Assembly: GCA_001586965.3 (NCBI GenBank)
Contig: LUCW03001688.1
Coordinates: 1 to 20,632, forward strand
Direction of reading: 5' to 3'
Length of the DNA: 20,632 bases
Origin: Sphaeroforma sirkka
Lineage: Eukaryota; Opisthokonta; Ichthyosporea; Ichthyophonida
In this document: piece by piece, positions 18,233 to 20,632 of the stretch
How the letters are laid out: each line of letters starts with the position of its first letter
How positions within the stretch are numbered: position 1 is the first letter of the stretch
Made by a program: the position numbers and the translations under genes
Notes under the pieces: model-generated
What the model was told of the DNA's origin: nothing
What the model saw: only the letters and a program-made list of their open reading frames with translations
The model's database searches: none

Positions 18233-18248
18233 TGCTGGAAAACCAGCA
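18233..18248. repeat. Hairpin 3 (TGCTGG-AAAA-CCAGCA)
   Basis: Perfect 6-bp stem with an AAAA loop, two bases after hairpin 2. Confidence 0.85.
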
Positions 18249-18261
18249 AAACTCTAAAATC

Positions 18262-18289
18262 CAGTTTATCAGACTATTCTGATAAACTG
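18262..18289. repeat. Hairpin 4, perfect 12-bp stem
   Basis: CAGTTTATCAGA pairs perfectly with TCTGATAAACTG around the 4-base loop CTAT. It is the strongest of the series. Confidence 0.9.
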
Positions 18290-18374
18290 TAAAAACTTCA
18301 ATAAACCTAAAATAATCAAATAAATCTAAGTACTTGTATTCTGACCACAGCCTAAACTGAGAAGATCAGCCATA

Positions 18375-18397
18375 CCTGAGAGACTACAGGTCTCAGG
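18375..18397. repeat. Hairpin 5 (CCTGAGAGAC...GTCTCAGG)
   Basis: CCTGAG-AC pairs with GTCTCAGG, with a two-base bulge and a short TACAG loop. Confidence 0.75.
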
Positions 18398-18436
18398 TCA
18401 GATTTTACAGCAAGAAACCATCTTCGATTTATGGAA

Positions 18437-18501
18437 GTCATCAGAGTCAGCTCACTCCTGAGAGCTAAGTCATCAGAGTTGGCTCACTCCCCGAGAGCTA
18501 A
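18437..18501. repeat. Tandem 32/33-bp repeat with internal hairpins
   Basis: Two adjacent copies start GTCATCAGAGT and end GAGAGCTAA (18437-18468, 18469-18501). Each holds an AGCTC/GAGCT-type small stem. Degenerate relatives continue to about 18600 (ACTCTCAAGAGT, CCGACTTCCGAGAGC, CCGATTCCAGAGAG). Confidence 0.75.
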
Positions 18502-18898
18502 TCAAGTTGTTCAAATTACTCTCAAGAGTTGAGTTATCACTTAACCGACTTCCGAGAGCAGATTAATTTTATCAACCGATTCCAGAGAGTGGATTAAGCC
18601 CTGTCAACCGCAACATTCTAATAATAGCTGCGGTTCTATGTGAGTCACAACATATGCGGAAAGGCATCATGTAATCAGCGTGAGATTTAGTTGCAGAGAA
18701 GTTGACATAGAATAGCATCGAAGCGTTAAAAGTGTTCCGCATAAGGTTTCTCATACTGACCATATGAGTTTTACCCTGGCCAGCCCAAGCGGCTGAACAC
18801 TAGCACAAACACCTTAGATATAAAACCAAAGGTGAGGTCAGAAATAAATATAAACATTTGCACTCTATTTAAAGTCTACAACATTTTGTACTCTAACA

Positions 18899-19210
18899 AT
18901 ACCTATAATTAAATCGTTTTTTTCTTAGACATGTCAGTAACGATTAGGCGAGTCTTTACTTCTCTTCTATCTGACAACATTACGTGTATATAGTTAATGG
19001 CTTCTTCACAAGTGGTAACTTGCCATTTCCCAAAAATAAAATTAGTTGTTTCGTTATGGATAGCCAGCATATCATAGCGTAGGCTACTCGGCGTGAGATA
19101 GCAGAGACTTCAGCGCCTGGATCAAAAGCACACTTAATAGAGTCATTGTTTACCATTCCACCTGCCACCACGTTTAGTGAGGTTGTAGCCACACTTCTCT
19201 TGCAAGGTGC
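18899..19210 (-). pseudogene. Ty3/gypsy aspartic protease with DPGA catalytic motif, frameshifted
   Basis: The minus strand encodes SLNVVAGGMVNNDSIKCAFD then PGAEVSAISRRVAY. After a frameshift near 19080 it continues ETTNFIFGKWQVTTCEEAIN, YIHVMLSDRREVKTRLIVTD and MSKK. The flap and C-terminal layout match a retroviral-type aspartic protease, which cleaves the gag-pol polyprotein. The catalytic triad reads D-P-G (codon CCA) where TCA would give D-S-G, so a single T-to-C change is enough to explain it. The C-terminal part (I-I-G-M-T-D-L-L) is cut off by the insertion at 18898 but survives in the tandem modules at 16859-18105. Confidence 0.82.
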
Positions 19211-19741
19211 TCTCTCCTTCCTTTCACCCTTAGGTTGAGTAGAAGTAGAGTCTTTACCACCTCCAGCAGTAGTGCGAGGTTTCTTAGTATTATGCGCAGT
19301 GTTATTCTCTGTCGCGGTACGCTTAGCAGGCTGGGTAAAAGCTTGAGGTACTAAGTACTCTAGTAGATGAGTTGGTATGCTTTTGAACTATCTTTTTCGA
19401 AGACAGATCGAGGCAAAGATCGCAAATCACCATAGGCGATAATATGATCATTGACCTTTTTTTAAATAAGATAGCCCCCACAGTCTCCATCTGACAAATT
19501 AATAAATATTTGCCAGTATATTTTTGACCTCCATCCAGAAGTGTTCGTATGTGTCATATGAGCTAGAGCGCCTCGAATAGTAGTATCGTTTGCAAAGGTC
19601 TTGCGAGACTCTTGTGAAGTTCAATGGTCCCGTGCATCTTCAAAGAAGGCGTAAAGTATATTCTCCCCTCACGCAACTGGCGCTAGGGTAGGGGCTTTCC
19701 AGTTGGGCTCATAGGCCTTCAAGATAGTTCGCCATTCACCT
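19211..19741 (-). pseudogene. Ty3/gypsy gag C-terminal part and linker to protease
   Basis: From 19741 downward the minus-strand frame reads GEWRTILKAYEPNWKAPTLA, then ENILYAFFEDARDH, RKTFANDTTIRGALAHMTHT and KIYWQIFINLSDGDCGGYLI. Two TGA codons interrupt it (19669-19671 and 19621-19623). After a frameshift near 19465 it continues YGDLRSLPRSVFEK, HLLEYLVPQAFTQPAKR and a Thr/Lys/Gly-rich linker (KKPRTTAGGGKDSTSTQPKG) into the protease. No CCHC knuckle is visible. This segment shows how gag originally continued beyond the point where the plus-strand copy breaks off at 15972. Confidence 0.7.
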
Positions 19742-20632
19742 GACTCACAGAAATGAATAAAGGCATTCATCATCTTATCCTTAAGGCTGGCAGACTCCTT
19801 AAAATGGTCGAAGGGCCTTCAGTGTTCCACTGTATTCCTCATTGGTAGAGAAATCGACCTCAGCCTTCGCGTTACCTAGCTGCTTTTATAAAAGTTTGGG
19901 TCTGAAGGTTCACAGAGGCTCGCTCCACAGTGCTACGGGCTGCTGAATATGCCCAAGATGGAATCTATCTCCTTTCTCTTGTTATCGATTGAATGGCGAA
20001 TGTTATCCGCTTTCCTATCGTCAGGCCAGAGTCATTCAATAGACGGTCCTCAAGGACTTACATACCAGAACGTAATAGCTGAGACGTTGTTGTCTGGTTC
20101 TCACTTTCTCTTCTTCAGTGCTAGGCGGGTACTCTCTAGTAGAGAGTACTGGCATGACGATTACCCAAGTCGTGATTACTAGGGTTAGATGGTAAATGAG
20201 GATCGATATGAGGTGTGCTTCATCGATATCCACGATCATAGCCTCTGACAGGGTTAGAGTTTGGCGAGAATTGGTCGATTGTAGCTTTCGAGCTAAAGAG
20301 ATTAAATCTTGAGGTTGTACCCACTTTACCAGCGGTAAGTGGCAGTGGAAACTGTTGATTTGGTAAACCAGAGTGCGTCAGTTCGAATCCCGGCTCGGAA
20401 TAATTTTTTTCGGTATAGGGAAGAATATCGGCCACGTGGGATAAGATCGAGGATCAGAAACTGCGGCAGCGGCTAGTACCTTTAAAAACCTCATCTTTGC
20501 GATTCAAATGACGTCGAGATTGAGAAGATCTAACCACTCGTTGTCGAGTTATGGCGTCCCAACATTTGGGTCGTCCGCCTCAACATTCGGTGGCAGACAT
20601 GCAATGAAATTTCACGAAATGGAAATGCCACC
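19742..20632 (-). pseudogene. Ty3/gypsy gag, minus-strand copy (runs off the window)
   Basis: The reverse complement aligns along its length to 15060-15972 of the plus-strand gag, with many small indels and some substitutions (FNLFSSKATID against FNLYSSEATID, NPVRGYD in both). It is open from about 20450 to 20220 through a segment that is frameshifted in the left copy (EKNYSEPGFELTHSGLPNQQ). It is broken at about 20225, 20110 and 19920. The N-terminal part lies beyond 20632. It connects in its own direction to gag C-terminus, protease and RT, so it is the gag of the main minus-strand element. Confidence 0.78.
20334..20410 (+). other. tRNA-like segment antisense to gypsy gag (right copy)
   Basis: Plus-strand equivalent of 15298-15378: GATTTGGTAAACCAGAG, then GTTCGAATCCCGGCTCGGA, then an oligo-T. 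If folded as a tRNA, the anticodon loop would be TTGGTAA (GGT, Thr). The T-stem and acceptor do not close. The opposite strand is open gag coding here. Confidence 0.35.

Larger units (their letters stand above)
18104..18898. other. Hairpin-rich insertion interrupting the gypsy protease
   Basis: This breaks the protease between MSKK and the module-A end. It contains no plausible coding frame, many stops in all frames, and a series of inverted repeats listed separately. A short piece of module A (CCTAAACTGAGAAGATCAG, 18352-18370) lies inside, splitting it into about 248 bp and about 520 bp parts. The origin is not recognised: no terminal inverted repeats, LTR or target duplication are clear. 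It could be structured noncoding sequence or a decayed small mobile element. Confidence 0.6.
15060..20632. repeat. Gypsy inverted repeat (arms 15060-15972 and 19742-20632)
   Basis: The two gag copies are inverted about a 3.8-kb centre holding RT, the tandem array, the insertion and the protease. The inner end of the left arm falls at gag codon ...FIHFYES, and the outer end of the right arm is cut by the window edge. Confidence 0.85.

Noticed and set aside
18420..18510. Possible hammerhead ribozyme or box C/D snoRNA (CTGATGA motifs on the minus strand)
   Set aside because: CTGATGA occurs twice, but a GAAA core with proper helices for a hammerhead, and a paired C/D box arrangement, are not present.

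Overview
This window is an intergenic-type block of a eukaryotic genome made almost entirely of broken and nested retrotransposons. I see no host gene, bacterial-style operon, rRNA or CRISPR array. Eukaryotic origin is shown by LTR retrotransposons with TATA and AATAAA signals and by a two-ORF LINE. I cannot assign the lineage from sequence alone (a fungus, alga or protist would all fit).

Region 1 (1-5741, minus strand) is a tandem, LTR-sharing array of a Ty1/copia element. Reading leftward from 5741: an RT fragment, an LTR (5055-5514), gag-protease-integrase-partial RT (4875-1173), a second LTR (720-1172), and the start of a second gag (535-1, running off the window). In both units the RT breaks shortly after its YVDD motif and is joined directly to an LTR. 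The last part of RT, RNase H and the polypurine tract are therefore missing from every minus-strand unit.

Region 2 (about 5741-11200, plus strand) is a nearly complete copia element of the same family. It has a 5'-truncated LTR (5743-5913), a primer binding site, a GA-rich leader, gag with two zinc knuckles, a DTGA protease, a DD35E integrase, RT, RNase H, a polypurine tract and a full 3' LTR (10747-11200). It carries several frameshifts. Regions 1 and 2 together form a near-palindrome with about 4 kb arms and a roughly 0.5 kb centre.

Region 3 (11201-14026, minus strand) is a LINE. ORF1 overlaps ORF2 through a stop/start heptamer. ORF2 has an APE-like endonuclease and only the first part of RT, and the copia 3' LTR cuts it off at 11200/11201. 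Stretch 14027-14665 has no recognisable gene.

Region 4 (14666-20632) is a rearranged Ty3/gypsy element. A plus-strand gag copy (14666-15972) is joined head-on to a minus-strand RT (15980-16799). Further right on the minus strand lie a tandem array with a 344-bp period built from the protease/RT boundary (16689-18105), a hairpin-rich insertion (18104-18898), the protease (about 18899-19210, DPGA instead of DS/TGA), the rest of gag, and a second gag copy (19742-20632) inverted relative to the first.

The copia copies are nearly identical in substitutions but differ at many homopolymer lengths. Some of the 'pseudogene' frameshifts could therefore be consensus errors rather than real decay. Nothing here looks like a new functional cellular system. 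The main interest is structural: a large inverted repeat, an LTR-sharing tandem array with a fixed internal deletion, a young satellite made from gypsy coding sequence, and a compact array of hairpins.
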